A DNA stretch of 48,114 nt from Gordonia tangerina (GTDB taxonomy: Bacteria; Actinomycetota; Actinomycetes; Mycobacteriales; Mycobacteriaceae): positions 1 through 48,114 of the forward strand of contig NZ_JAKGCU010000032.1 in the NCBI RefSeq assembly GCF_021556435.1, in the 5' to 3' direction. The notes under the pieces are model-generated. The model was not told where the DNA came from, searched no databases, and saw only the letters and a list, made by a program, of their open reading frames with translations. This document shows positions 1 to 8,472 of this stretch, one piece after another (position 1 is the stretch's first letter; the number at the start of each line of letters is the position of its first letter). Position numbers and translations under genes: made by a program.

Positions 1-105
1 ACCCTTACACCGCAGGACCCACCTACCTCTCCAGGCACACCGCCCACATCACGCGATCTTCCTCACCCCACATCTTGTGGTCGCCAGAACCTGTTTCACG
101 CACCG
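1..105. other. Window edge, no gene seen
   Basis: Short stretch 3' of the first minus-strand gene. I see no convincing reading frame, hairpin or repeat in it. Confidence 0.4.
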
Positions 106-1299
106 TCAATCAGGAAGAGCCGCATTCATGCCCAAGCCGACCACCTTGTTCGGGGTGACACCCGATTGCGTGATCCTGGTCAGCATCACTGCCAGCATGA
201 GCGCATCGACCGCGAGTGCACTGGCGACCAGGGCACATACCAGACGGTCGAACACATCCGGCGGCAGCAGGGGATCGCGGGCCGAGATGGCGTACAGCAG
301 TAGGCCGAAGACGAGCACCAGGATGGCGTCCATCAGAATCAGCAGATCACGGTCGGCGTCGACCACGCTGCCTCGCACCGCGAGCGCGACCAGCAGCACC
401 AACAGCATGACCGTCGTCAGCGGGGTGAAGACACGCGTCAGGACGGGCGCGATGTTCTCCACGACAGCTTGTTTCGCCTCTACCAGCCAGGCCGCAATGA
501 TCATCGCGCCGGCCGCGCCGAACGGCAGTATCCAGCCTTCGACCACCCATTCGACATCCATGCCGAGGGCGTCGAACGCCTGGATCGTGAGGGCGATCAG
601 CACCCCGCCGCCGAGGCCGAGCAAGGCCAGATAGACCAACCATTCGCCGGTGAAGCGGATGAAATCCATCCGCCGGCGGTCGGATCGCCATTCACCGCCG
701 ACATACGCGACGCCGACGACGAACCACAGAACGACCGGGGCATGCAGTGCCGCGATGATCTCCGTGGCGTTGCCCTCGGCAAAGGGGTACACGTTCAGGA
801 CGACTGCCGCCACGGCGAACGGCAACAGGAGCGCCGCCGCGGTGCGCGCTCTCATCTGTCGCTTCCACGCGAAGTACCCGGTGAGGAACGGCAGCACGAA
901 AAGGCCGACGTTACGGGCGAAGTCGTTCTCGGGCAGGATCGTCGACCCGATCTTGACGGCAACTCCGGCGACGATGGCGAATCCGATCGTCGCGACCAGG
1001 TCACGACGGGCCGGGTGATCGCCGGGACGGTCGGTCTCGGGCATGAGCACGAGTTGCTTCCAGAGCCGATCGGAATGCTCTCGGGCGAACTCTCGCGAGA
1101 TCGAGTCGACGTCGCCCATCCGTTTGACCGCCACCAGGAACGCCTCGTCATCCATCAGGCCGCTTGCCGACAAGTCTGAGATCTGATTGCGCAGATGGTC
1201 TTCCATCTCATCGACGTCGGCCGCGGATATGGCCTGGTGGCGTTCGACGAACCCGCGCCACTGTCCGATCTGCGATTCCAATTCTGCGCCGGCGTCCAT
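106..1299 (-). CDS. Permease-prefix (HAAS-like) multi-pass membrane protein
   Basis: 397 aa. The first 80 residues are soluble and helical, with the pattern of a permease prefix / HAAS domain (EMEDHLRNQI, then DDEAFLVAVKRMGD). This domain commonly sits on membrane proteins encoded beside PadR regulators. After it come roughly nine or ten hydrophobic segments spread to the C-terminus. Its ATG overlaps the stop codon of the upstream padR-like gene by one base (TGATG), so the two are almost certainly translationally coupled and co-regulated. No catalytic motif is visible. The role is unknown, and sensing of membrane state or partnership with a transporter is only an inference from the family context. 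Confidence 0.85.
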   Translation of the reverse strand: MDAGAELESQIGQWRGFVERHQAISAADVDEMEDHLRNQISDLSASGLMDDEAFLVAVKRMGDVDSISREFAREHSDRLWKQLVLMPETDRPGDHPARRDLVATIGFAIVAGVAVKIGSTILPENDFARNVGLFVLPFLTGYFAWKRQMRARTAAALLLPFAVAAVVLNVYPFAEGNATEIIAALHAPVVLWFVVGVAYVGGEWRSDRRRMDFIRFTGEWLVYLALLGLGGGVLIALTIQAFDALGMDVEWVVEGWILPFGAAGAMIIAAWLVEAKQAVVENIAPVLTRVFTPLTTVMLLVLLVALAVRGSVVDADRDLLILMDAILVLVFGLLLYAISARDPLLPPDVFDRLVCALVASALAVDALMLAVMLTRITQSGVTPNKVVGLGMNAALPD

Positions 1300-1658
1300 C
1301 AGGCCCTCCCTTCAGCGGGCGGTGGCAGCGCAATACTGCGCCACACCTGATCCAGCGCATCGGCGACGACATCCCACTGGGCACGACGTTGCGCCAACAT
1401 CTCGAGGCCGGCGGGGCTGATCGCATAGTGCTTGCGCCGACGCCCCGTCTCCGAGACACCCCACGACGACGACACCAGTCCCAGCCTCTCCAGGCGATGC
1501 AGCAACGGATACAACATCCCGTCGGTCCACTGCAACTGGCCGCCGGAGAGTTCGTTGACCCGTTTCAGAATCGCGTAACCATAAGATTCGCCGTCGGCGA
1601 GAATCCCCAACACCAGCGGGGTTGCCGAGGCGGCCACGAGATCCTTGTCGATGAACAT
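1299..1658 (-). CDS. PadR family transcriptional regulator
   Basis: 119 aa, the usual size of a short PadR protein. The winged-helix core is clear: residues 15-35 (PLVLGILADGESYGYAIL), the wing region LQWTDGMLYPLLHRLERLGL, then SETGRRRKHYAISPAG, which is the PadR wing signature. The C-terminal helix is the likely dimerisation element. The start ATG at 1658 is preceded by a good AGGAG site. A near-palindromic operator candidate lies immediately upstream (1669-1701), so autoregulation is likely. It probably controls itself and the coupled membrane protein; the inducer cannot be told from sequence. Confidence 0.93.
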   Translation of the reverse strand: MFIDKDLVAASATPLVLGILADGESYGYAILKRVNELSGGQLQWTDGMLYPLLHRLERLGLVSSSWGVSETGRRRKHYAISPAGLEMLAQRRAQWDVVADALDQVWRSIALPPPAEGRA

Positions 1659-1668
1659 CCGGCTCCTA

Positions 1669-1701
1669 TACCTAGAGCAGCTAGGGTAGCAGCTCTAGGT
1701 A
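1669..1701. promoter_or_regulatory. Palindromic operator candidate upstream of padR-like gene
   Basis: Perfect 10-bp inverted repeat TACCTAGAGC / GCTCTAGGTA (1669-1678 and 1692-1701). Between the arms an inner inverted repeat GCTA-GGG-TAGC gives three CTAG cores in 33 bp. It ends two bases before the AGGAG ribosome site of the padR-like gene, so a bound protein would cover the start of the transcript. This fits a self-repression operator, though it differs from the ATGT/ACAT half-sites described for many PadR proteins. The intergenic stretch 1702-1760 shows nothing else. Confidence 0.6.
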
Positions 1702-1760
1702 CGGGGCGTCACGCGATCATTTCGATCCAGGAGGTCACATATCCATCGGTCATACGCGCG

Positions 1761-2951
1761 TCAGGCAATGCGTACACCCTTGGGCAATCTTCCGGCCGGC
1801 ACCCGTAGGCGTCGCGCCGCGATGATCAACCCGATCCCGCCGAACGCGACGTTGATGAGCAGCCCGATATACCAGCTGTCGCCGACGCGGGCGTGCTGGT
1901 GCGCACGCTGATCGCGATAGAACGCGCTCGGCCCGTTGTCGCCGGAGCTGCTGTAGTAGACGGTCTGCTCGGCGCACTTCGGTGCATCGACGTAGGGGCC
2001 CATGCGCGTCGACGACAGCATCTCCGCGACCGGCGCGGCGAGGGTCGGGCCGGCCGGGGAGGTGTCCGACGCCCAGCCATATACCTGCGGATTGTCGTGC
2101 GGAGCAACGATATCGGGCACGATCAACGCCGGGTTCGGCGCGAGCAGCCACCAGATGCGTTCGGTGTGATGGAAGGTCTCCGTCACCTCGACATCCGCGC
2201 AGGGCGGGGGAGTCCGGACCGGTTCGGAAAATTCGTCCGGCCACGAATACTGTGCGCGAACCACCTCATGCTCCTGTGCAGTGGTGGTGTAGAGCAGCCC
2301 GAACAGTGCCGGAAGTCCCAGCAGCAGAAAGAACACTGTCGCCTGAGTCAACACCGCCGACCCGGCCGGGCGCGAGGTCAGCGCCGAGAACCCCAGTCCG
2401 ATACCGCAATAGCAGGCGAATAACAGGGCGCAGACGACAACGCCGACGATGCCCGGTCCGATGCCATAGGGCGCCGCCACGATCGCCCACACCAGATATG
2501 GCAGCGCGACCATCAGCAACGCCAGACAGCTCACCCAATTGCCGATCAATTTGCCCACGGCGAGTTGCCAGTTGCTGATCGCGGTGGCCTGAACCACGGC
2601 GAGGGTGGCGTCCTTGCGGTCACCGTTGATCGCGGTCGCGGTCAACGTGGGTGCCAGCACGATTCCCAGAAACAGCAGGGTGCCCAGCACGATCGAGTAC
2701 AGGTTCTGCGCCCAGTCGCGGTAGGCGGCGCCCGCCGGGCTCAGCGCGATGAACATCGAGCCGAACACCACCGCCGAGATGACGAGGAACGCCACCGTCA
2801 GGGTGATCTTCCAGCGGGTGGTGCGTACCCGTTGGCGCACCTCGAGGCCGACGAGGACGCTGACGACCGTCCACCACTGCCGGAACCGTCGGGAGCGCGG
2901 CGTCGGCGGCACGGCAGTCGGCATCGTCTCACTGGTGGCGGTCATCGTCAC
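1761..2951 (-). CDS. ABC transporter permease (ABC-2 type)
   Basis: About 396 aa. After a basic N-terminus there is a first membrane segment (ITLTVAFLVISAVVFGSMF). A cluster of five more follows in the first 240 residues, then a roughly 130-residue extracytoplasmic loop, then a final membrane segment near the C-terminus (GLLINVAFGGIGLIIAARRL). This is the layout of ABC-2 exporter permeases. The frame is open upstream to 3245 but that part lies over the ATPase gene. I chose GTG at 2951 because it forms a GTGA overlap with the ATPase stop; ATG at 2945 is the alternative. It pairs with the ATPase to make an exporter of unknown substrate. Confidence 0.85.
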   Translation of the reverse strand: MTMTATSETMPTAVPPTPRSRRFRQWWTVVSVLVGLEVRQRVRTTRWKITLTVAFLVISAVVFGSMFIALSPAGAAYRDWAQNLYSIVLGTLLFLGIVLAPTLTATAINGDRKDATLAVVQATAISNWQLAVGKLIGNWVSCLALLMVALPYLVWAIVAAPYGIGPGIVGVVVCALLFACYCGIGLGFSALTSRPAGSAVLTQATVFFLLLGLPALFGLLYTTTAQEHEVVRAQYSWPDEFSEPVRTPPPCADVEVTETFHHTERIWWLLAPNPALIVPDIVAPHDNPQVYGWASDTSPAGPTLAAPVAEMLSSTRMGPYVDAPKCAEQTVYYSSSGDNGPSAFYRDQRAHQHARVGDSWYIGLLINVAFGGIGLIIAARRLRVPAGRLPKGVRIA

Positions 2952-3787
2952 GTCCTGTCGGCGTCGAGTGCCAGGTAGGCGTCCTCGAGTTCGGTGTCGA
3001 CGCGGGCGAACTCGACGACCTGTCGGCCCGCGGTGATCAGTTCGGCGAGATGTCGAGCGGCGGCCTGCTCGTCTGCGAAGCGCATCGTGATCGCCGACGC
3101 CGCCGGCTGACTGGCCTCGCGGATGCGCCAGCGGTGTCCCGCCGACAGTTCGGAGGGGCGGGTGCGGCCTTCGGTCATGATGATCACGTCGTCGACCATC
3201 TCCGACAGCTCGGTGAGGATGTGCGACGAGATCAATACGGCGCAACCGGAATCGGCCAGCGAGCGCAGCTGATCACGCAGCTCCACCCGGGATCGCGGAT
3301 CCATCCCGGAGGCCGGCTCGTCCAGCAGCAGTACGCGCGGACGATGCACAAGGGTGCGCGCAAACCCCAAGCGCTGCTTCTGCCCGCGCGACAGCTCGTG
3401 GGCGGGCCGGTCAGCGAACTCGGCCAGGTGCACCAACTCCAGCAGTTCGACGGCCCGACGTCGCGCGTCGGCACGGGAGAGCCCGTGCAGTCGACCGAAG
3501 GTGGTCAGGATCTCGCCGGCGGTCAGGCTGTCCCAGGTGCCGAACACGTCGGGCATCCATCCGACCATCGACCGCAGCCGCGGCGCGTCGATCTCGGTCC
3601 CGTCGACGGTGATCGTGCCCGAATCGGGCCGCAGTAACCCTGCGAGCATGAGCAGCAGAGTGGTCTTGCCGGCGCCGTTCGGCCCGACCAGCCCGGTGAT
3701 CGACCCCGTTGACACCGAGACGTCAGCGCCCGCCACCGCGACGTGGCGCCCAAACGTCCGGCTGAGGCCGTTCGCAGCCAATGTCAT
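2948..3787 (-). CDS. ABC transporter ATP-binding protein
   Basis: 279 aa with every nucleotide-binding motif in order: Walker A GPNGAGKTT (about residue 35), Q-loop region near VGWMPD, signature LSRGQKQR (about 132), Walker B VLLLDEP, D-loop SGMD and switch histidine in ISSH. The C-terminal 70 residues resemble the accessory domain of ABC-2 / drug-export ATPases. The stop overlaps the permease start (GTGA), so the two form one transcription unit. The substrate cannot be told from sequence. Confidence 0.95.
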   Translation of the reverse strand: MTLAANGLSRTFGRHVAVAGADVSVSTGSITGLVGPNGAGKTTLLLMLAGLLRPDSGTITVDGTEIDAPRLRSMVGWMPDVFGTWDSLTAGEILTTFGRLHGLSRADARRRAVELLELVHLAEFADRPAHELSRGQKQRLGFARTLVHRPRVLLLDEPASGMDPRSRVELRDQLRSLADSGCAVLISSHILTELSEMVDDVIIMTEGRTRPSELSAGHRWRIREASQPAASAITMRFADEQAAARHLAELITAGRQVVEFARVDTELEDAYLALDADRT

Positions 3788-3859
3788 GGGCGGGACACCG
3801 TCGGGCGCGCGGCGTGATCGGTCGTCATCGCACCCGTCACGTTCCGGTCGCCGACCACG

Positions 3860-4234
3860 TCAGTCGTGAGGTGGGTCATTGCGCTCTCGCTTCTGGCGCT
3901 CTTGTTCTCGCGCGGCCTGTCGTTGCTGCTCGGCGCGGTCGCGCAGTTGCTGGAGGAACTCGCGATCGGCCTCTGGGTCGGCCGGAATGTAGCGACCGGG
4001 AGTGTCGTATTCGGGGAACTCGCTGGCGCCTCCGGCACGAGCACGGCGGGAGAACTCATCGGCGGCCGGGCGGCCGAACGCCAACCACAGCAAGGCGCCG
4101 ACAAGGGGGATGATCACCACGAGTGCCACCCACGCCAGTTTCGGTAGGCCGCGGACGCACGCGTCGTCGGTGTTGATGATGTCGATCAGCGCGATCACGA
4201 GGATCACCAGGTAGATCAAGCCGAGATACGGCAT
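3860..4234 (-). CDS. PLDc_N-type small membrane protein
   Basis: 124 aa. Two hydrophobic helices (residues 4-18 and 32-51) with the phospholipase D nuclease N-terminal (PLDc_N) pattern LPKLAWVALVVIIPLVGALLW. A charged, glutamine- and arginine-rich C-terminal half (QQLRDRAEQQRQAAREQER) probably forms a coiled coil. Proteins of this kind are single-domain in actinomycetes and lack any phospholipase catalytic domain. It lies 72 bases upstream of the ABC ATPase on the same strand and may be the first gene of that unit. Function unknown. Confidence 0.8.
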   Translation of the reverse strand: MPYLGLIYLVILVIALIDIINTDDACVRGLPKLAWVALVVIIPLVGALLWLAFGRPAADEFSRRARAGGASEFPEYDTPGRYIPADPEADREFLQQLRDRAEQQRQAAREQERQKRERNDPPHD

Positions 4235-4469
4235 CGGCGCGCTCCTCCTTCACGTCCCGGACAGCACCGACCTTCACATCGTTGCTTGTGCGGCAATGGT
4301 TACACCGATCCCGTGCCACACCTCATGCGACGTGATTGCGTTGGAGCACGCACAGATGGGAACTCGCGACGCAAGAAACGTGCCAGTTGCCTGCAGATTG
4401 CTGACAGATCTCCGCGGAAGTCTCATCAGTGGCCACCGCTCGAGACGCAACCGGCTACTGTCCCGACCC

Positions 4470-5687
4470 GTGAGAGTGAACGCGAGGTCACGATTCTGGA
4501 TCGTTGTGCTGGCAGTGCTGTTGGCAGTGGCCGCCAGTGCAGGCACATCAGGTGATGCCCGGGGCGACGACGACGTGTCGGTGGGTACGCCGAACTGGTC
4601 GGGGCTCGACGTCACCGACTACTCAGGCCCCATACCCGGGCGGTCGGGGACACTGATCGCGCAGGTCCCGTTGGCCGAATCGCTGACTCTGCCGGCGGCT
4701 GCCGAGGCCTACCGCATCCAGTTCTCGACCCCGAATCAGCATGGTGCGATGGCAACCAGTACCGGTGCGGTGTTCGTTCCCAAGGGGTCGGCACCTGCTG
4801 GCGGATGGCCGGTGATCTCGTGGGCGCACGGAACGGTCGGGATGGCCGACGCGTGCACCCCTTCTGCGTTTCCACGGAGCGCCCGCGACGTCACCTACCT
4901 CGGCCATTGGCTCGACCAGGGTTACGCAGTCGTTGCCGCGGACTACGTGGGACTGGGTACGCCGGGATTGATGAGCTATCTGAACGGGGTCACGGCTGCC
5001 CACGCAATCGTCGATGCCGTCATGGCCTCGCATCGGATGGATCTCCCGCTGTCGCCACGATGGGCGATCATCGGCCAATCCCAGGGCGCGGCTGCAGCAT
5101 TGAACGGCGCGCGCTACGCCACCGAGTTCAGCGCCGGCTCGAAACTGGACTATCGAGGTGTGGTGGCCACTGGGATTCCGGCGAACTTGGAGTACCTGTA
5201 TCAGAATCTGGGTCCTGCGGTCCCACCCTTTGCTCTTCCGGGTGGCCTGAACGCCTATACGGCCTACATTCTCGCCGGCCTCGACGAGGCTCGGCCCGAC
5301 CTGCGGGTGAGTTCGGTCATGACCCCGAAAGGTGTTGCGCGGCTCGCGGAAGGCCGGGAGACCTGCTATCCCATCCTGAAGAATGCTCTGGCGGGGGACC
5401 ACGTCGCGTCCTGGTTCTCTGCCCCCTTGGCATCGCTTCCCGGGCTCGTACCGGCACTCCACCGCTACATGTCGACGCCCTATAAGGGTTACGACCGACC
5501 GATCTTCCTCGGGCAGGGCTTGCGCGACACCGATGTTCCGGCACCGTCGGCGCTCTCCCTGTATGCGCAGATGAAAGCCAACAATCAGCCGGTCGAACTC
5601 CGCGTGTACCCCGACGACGATCACTCGAGCGCGGTCCTGGCATCCATGCCGGACTCAACGCCGTTCGTCGCTCGTATTCTCCGGTGA
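4470..5687 (+). CDS. Secreted LIP-family lipase / esterase
   Basis: 405 aa from GTG 4470 (GTG 4476 also possible). I reject the upstream ATG at 4296 because a classic signal peptide begins at 4470: RSRFWIVVLAVLLAVAAS, with likely cleavage near residue 30. The body has the alpha/beta-hydrolase layout of secretory LIP lipases: oxyanion region SWAHGTVG, nucleophile elbow GQSQG (Ser in IIGQSQGAA), acid in GLRDTDVP and histidine in PDDDHSSAV. The family hydrolyses triacylglycerols or other esters outside the cell. It runs 5' to 3' into the FUSC-type gene with a 30-base gap. Confidence 0.88.
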   Translation: MRVNARSRFWIVVLAVLLAVAASAGTSGDARGDDDVSVGTPNWSGLDVTDYSGPIPGRSGTLIAQVPLAESLTLPAAAEAYRIQFSTPNQHGAMATSTGAVFVPKGSAPAGGWPVISWAHGTVGMADACTPSAFPRSARDVTYLGHWLDQGYAVVAADYVGLGTPGLMSYLNGVTAAHAIVDAVMASHRMDLPLSPRWAIIGQSQGAAAALNGARYATEFSAGSKLDYRGVVATGIPANLEYLYQNLGPAVPPFALPGGLNAYTAYILAGLDEARPDLRVSSVMTPKGVARLAEGRETCYPILKNALAGDHVASWFSAPLASLPGLVPALHRYMSTPYKGYDRPIFLGQGLRDTDVPAPSALSLYAQMKANNQPVELRVYPDDDHSSAVLASMPDSTPFVARILR

Positions 5688-5717
5688 TCGGCTGCTTGCC
5701 ACCCTGAGGAGGTGACC

Positions 5718-7682
5718 GTGCGCTCGCGAACTCCCGTCACAGCCGACGTCTCCCGAGCTCATCCGGCTGCGTGGATTCGGGAGATGGTCCGTCTCAAGCC
5801 GGCCACAATGCCGGTGGGGCACATGATTCGAAGCGGTATCGTCGTCGGCGGCCCGTTCATCGTCGGCGTGCTGATCGACGACGTCCTCACCGGGATGTGG
5901 ATCGCTTTGGCAGGGCTGCTCTTGGCAGCGGGCGAGCGTGCGGGCACCTACCGCTTGAACTTTGCGATCATTCTGATCTCCACCCCGATCGCAGCCACCG
6001 GATACGTTCTCGGTTTCCTGCAGCACATTCCGTGGGCAGCGATGATCCTGGTGATGGTTGCTCTTGCTCTCGGATGCGGGTTGATCGCCGGTCTGGGGCC
6101 CGCATTCTCGGTCGCCGGGATGCAGTTTCTGGTGATCGCGTCGATCGCGATCGGTGTCTCGAGCATCTCCAATTGGTGGATACCGCTGGCACTGTATTTC
6201 GTCGGCGGAATCATCTATGCGGCACTGCTGGCCGTCGAAATGGTGATCACACCGCGACGGCCCCAGCGGTTGGCCCTCCAGGAGATGCTGCACAGCCTGG
6301 CGGGCCTGGCCCATGCCCGAAGCGCTGACCTCCGCGACGGTGGCGACCGGTGCGGGGCGGCCCGGGAGGCGTGCCAGTCCGCGCGCCGAACCGCGGTGAC
6401 GCGCATCGCGGAGTTGACGATTCCGGGCATCGATTCGTCGCGTACGTGGCGGCTGACCAGCGCAGCAATTTTCGACGCCGAACGTGTCGAGGCGCTGTTG
6501 ATCGGAGAGCGGAGTGTGAGCGCTGTCGACGCCGTTGCTCGACAGCTGGACGCGCTGACCACGGTCGTCAGCGCAGAGAAGGACGCGACGTCGACGACGG
6601 CGACCGAAGGCGCGACCAGCATTCCCGGCGGCCCACCACCGCACCCCTCTCCGCTGGAGCAGAGTATGACCGAACTGGCGGAGGCTGTGCGCCACGGTCA
6701 CGACGGTCGGATGGTACGGCACCCCGTGACTGTTCCGGCCATTGGCGGCGAGGTGGTGGCGGCCGCCGGCCGGCTCGCGCTCTGTTTCGGCATCGCGGTG
6801 GCCGCCAAGTTGTATTTTCCGTCGACCCATTGGTTTTGGGTGCCGCTGACGGTGTGCTTGGTGATGAAGCCGGACTTCGGATCGGTGTTCTCGAGGGCAA
6901 TCCTGCGTGTCCTGGGCACCATCGCGGGCGCGGCGGTCGCCAGCATCATCATCGTGGTCGTCCCGAAAGGCGTCGGCATCGGGATCGCGATCGGCGTGCT
7001 CGCCGCCGCTGTTCCGTATCTGATGTTGCGGTCCTATGCGCTGCAGGCCGTGGCGATCACACCTGTGGTGATCCTGCTGATCGATCTCATCAGTCCGGGT
7101 ACGGAGTCGGTGAACGACGCCTGGCAGCGTATCGCGGCCACCGTCCTGGGTGGGGCCATCGTGCTCGTGTTCGGATACCTGATCTGGCCGCACAGTCGAC
7201 AGGCGTGGGTCGCGGCGACCTTCGCCACCGCGACTGAGAGGATCGCTGCGTTCCTCACCACCGCAGCCACCCCGATCCCAGACGATGCCCGCGCGGCATC
7301 CGAACGTCACACCGCGTTGGTTTCCGCCCGGCGGACCGCCTATCGCGCGCTGTCAGATCTCGACATCCGGATGCAGCGCGCGTTGTCCGAGCCTCCGCCC
7401 GCAGAAACCGTCGCACGAGCGTGGATTCCGGCGATCGCGGCGACCAGCAGGCTTGCCGATGCGGTATCCGCCTATGCCGACGATCGCGTGAACGCAGACG
7501 CACCACCGAATCCAGCAGGTGCCGGTGTGGTGGCCGCGGTCATTCTCCAGCTGGGACGCGGAGACTCTCCGGACCCCGTCGAGGTCACCGACGATCGATT
7601 GAGTGCAGTCGCCGCCGGCGTGAACACGCTTCGCGCCACATTGCATCACGACGGAGACCGCGACGGCGAAGAATCCCGATGA
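5718..7682 (+). CDS. FUSC family membrane protein (aromatic-acid-exporter-like)
   Basis: About 654 aa. Two membrane blocks of five or six helices each (approximately residues 35-175 and 350-490). They are separated by a soluble helical linker rich in Ala/Arg and followed by a soluble C-terminal domain of about 160 residues. The second block carries the FUSC pattern (STHWFWVPLTVCLVMKPDFG ... LRVLGTIAGAAVA). FUSC proteins include p-hydroxybenzoate-type efflux components and fusaric acid resistance proteins; the substrate here is unknown. A GAGGAGG site at 5706-5712 favours GTG 5718 over GTG 5712, which overlaps it. Confidence 0.85.
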   Translation: MRSRTPVTADVSRAHPAAWIREMVRLKPATMPVGHMIRSGIVVGGPFIVGVLIDDVLTGMWIALAGLLLAAGERAGTYRLNFAIILISTPIAATGYVLGFLQHIPWAAMILVMVALALGCGLIAGLGPAFSVAGMQFLVIASIAIGVSSISNWWIPLALYFVGGIIYAALLAVEMVITPRRPQRLALQEMLHSLAGLAHARSADLRDGGDRCGAAREACQSARRTAVTRIAELTIPGIDSSRTWRLTSAAIFDAERVEALLIGERSVSAVDAVARQLDALTTVVSAEKDATSTTATEGATSIPGGPPPHPSPLEQSMTELAEAVRHGHDGRMVRHPVTVPAIGGEVVAAAGRLALCFGIAVAAKLYFPSTHWFWVPLTVCLVMKPDFGSVFSRAILRVLGTIAGAAVASIIIVVVPKGVGIGIAIGVLAAAVPYLMLRSYALQAVAITPVVILLIDLISPGTESVNDAWQRIAATVLGGAIVLVFGYLIWPHSRQAWVAATFATATERIAAFLTTAATPIPDDARAASERHTALVSARRTAYRALSDLDIRMQRALSEPPPAETVARAWIPAIAATSRLADAVSAYADDRVNADAPPNPAGAGVVAAVILQLGRGDSPDPVEVTDDRLSAVAAGVNTLRATLHHDGDRDGEESR

Positions 7683-7721
7683 AACCGATCATGAAAGACC
7701 GGGAACCGGTGCACCAGGAGG

Positions 7722-7841
7722 TCAGGCCTCGTTGAGACGGAACCTGACCTTCAAGGTCACCTGGAAGTGTGCGACCTGACCGTTTTCGACGTGGCCACGG
7801 GTCTCGACCGCCTCGAACCGTTCCACGTGCTCCAGCGTGAC
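7722..7841 (-). pseudogene. Truncated dodecin gene (3' half only)
   Basis: Read on the minus strand, this encodes the last ~38 residues of a dodecin (LEHVERFEAVETRG, then HFQVTLKVRFRLNEA and a stop). It is nearly identical in DNA to the 3' part of the intact dodecin gene at 10932-11144. The first half, including the start codon, is missing; similarity stops upstream of LEHVE. Flavin-binding residues of the family that lie in this half (Trp in EHVEW) are changed to Arg here. No start codon or ribosome site precedes it, so I regard it as a relic. Confidence 0.8.
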
Positions 7842-7940
7842 GTTGCGGACATCCCGGGAGCACGACACACCCGGCAGGTTTCGCTGCCGACGCGCAGCGG
7901 GTATCCGCTAGAACCCGTGATCGATGAGGAGGCGGATGTG

Positions 7941-8471
7941 GTGACCGAACCCGAAGATCGTGTACCGACCGACGAACAGGTGCACGAACGATGTGAGCAG
8001 CTCGCAGAACTCGTCGGACGTCATGAGCTCACGGTGGCCACCGCCGAGTCACTCACCGCGGGCAATCTCGCGTCCCATCTGGGCCGCGCCACGGCGTCGG
8101 GTGACTGGTACTGCGGAGGCGTCGTCGCTTATCGCAAGGAGGTCAAGCATGCCGTGCTGCACGCACCGCCCGGCCCAGTGGTGAGTCAGGACGCCGCCCG
8201 AGCGATGGCAAAAAGTGTCGCCGAACTCATGGACGCTCATGTGGCGCTGGCGGTGACTGGGGAAGCGGGACCGCAGTGCCAGGAAGATGTGCCGCCCGGC
8301 ACGGTGTGGTTCGGCATGTACCGTCGCGGCGAGGTCTGGACCGAACACCACGTCTTCGACGGTGAACCCGAGAGCGTCTTGGCGCAGACCATCGGACGCA
8401 GCCTGGACCTGCTGCTGGAGCTCGCCGACAACTCCCGAACCAGCGACACACGATCGGAAGGGACACGCTGA
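7941..8471 (+). CDS. pncC: PncC/CinA C-terminal-type nicotinamide-nucleotide amidohydrolase
   Basis: 176 aa, the size of a stand-alone CinA C-terminal domain. Motifs: TAESLTAGNL, GGVVAYRKEVK, VSQDAARAMA, ALAVTGEAGPQ and PPGTVWFG. PncC enzymes deamidate nicotinamide mononucleotide to nicotinic acid mononucleotide in NAD recycling. The glycine-rich loop reads GEAGP where GIAGP is usual, a small departure. The start is GTG 7941 (or 7938) after GAGGAGG at 7926-7932; the frame open back to 7767 crosses the dodecin relic and is not used. The next gene, nadE, begins two bases after its stop, which fits a NAD salvage operon. Confidence 0.88.
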   Translation: MTEPEDRVPTDEQVHERCEQLAELVGRHELTVATAESLTAGNLASHLGRATASGDWYCGGVVAYRKEVKHAVLHAPPGPVVSQDAARAMAKSVAELMDAHVALAVTGEAGPQCQEDVPPGTVWFGMYRRGEVWTEHHVFDGEPESVLAQTIGRSLDLLLELADNSRTSDTRSEGTR

Positions 8472-8472
8472 C

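Noticed and set aside
2952..3245. N-terminal extension of the ABC permease
   Set aside because: It lies entirely over the ATPase gene in another frame. The GTGA overlap at 2951 gives a natural start.
4296..4469. N-terminal extension of the lipase from ATG 4296
   Set aside because: The added residues do not look like protein and would bury the signal peptide. GTG 4470 starts right at the signal peptide.
5655..7310. Long minus-strand open frame of about 551 codons opposite the FUSC-type gene
   Set aside because: Its composition is Arg/Gln/His-rich with no motif, as expected from the antisense of a GC-rich gene. The plus-strand frame has clear membrane blocks and a ribosome site.
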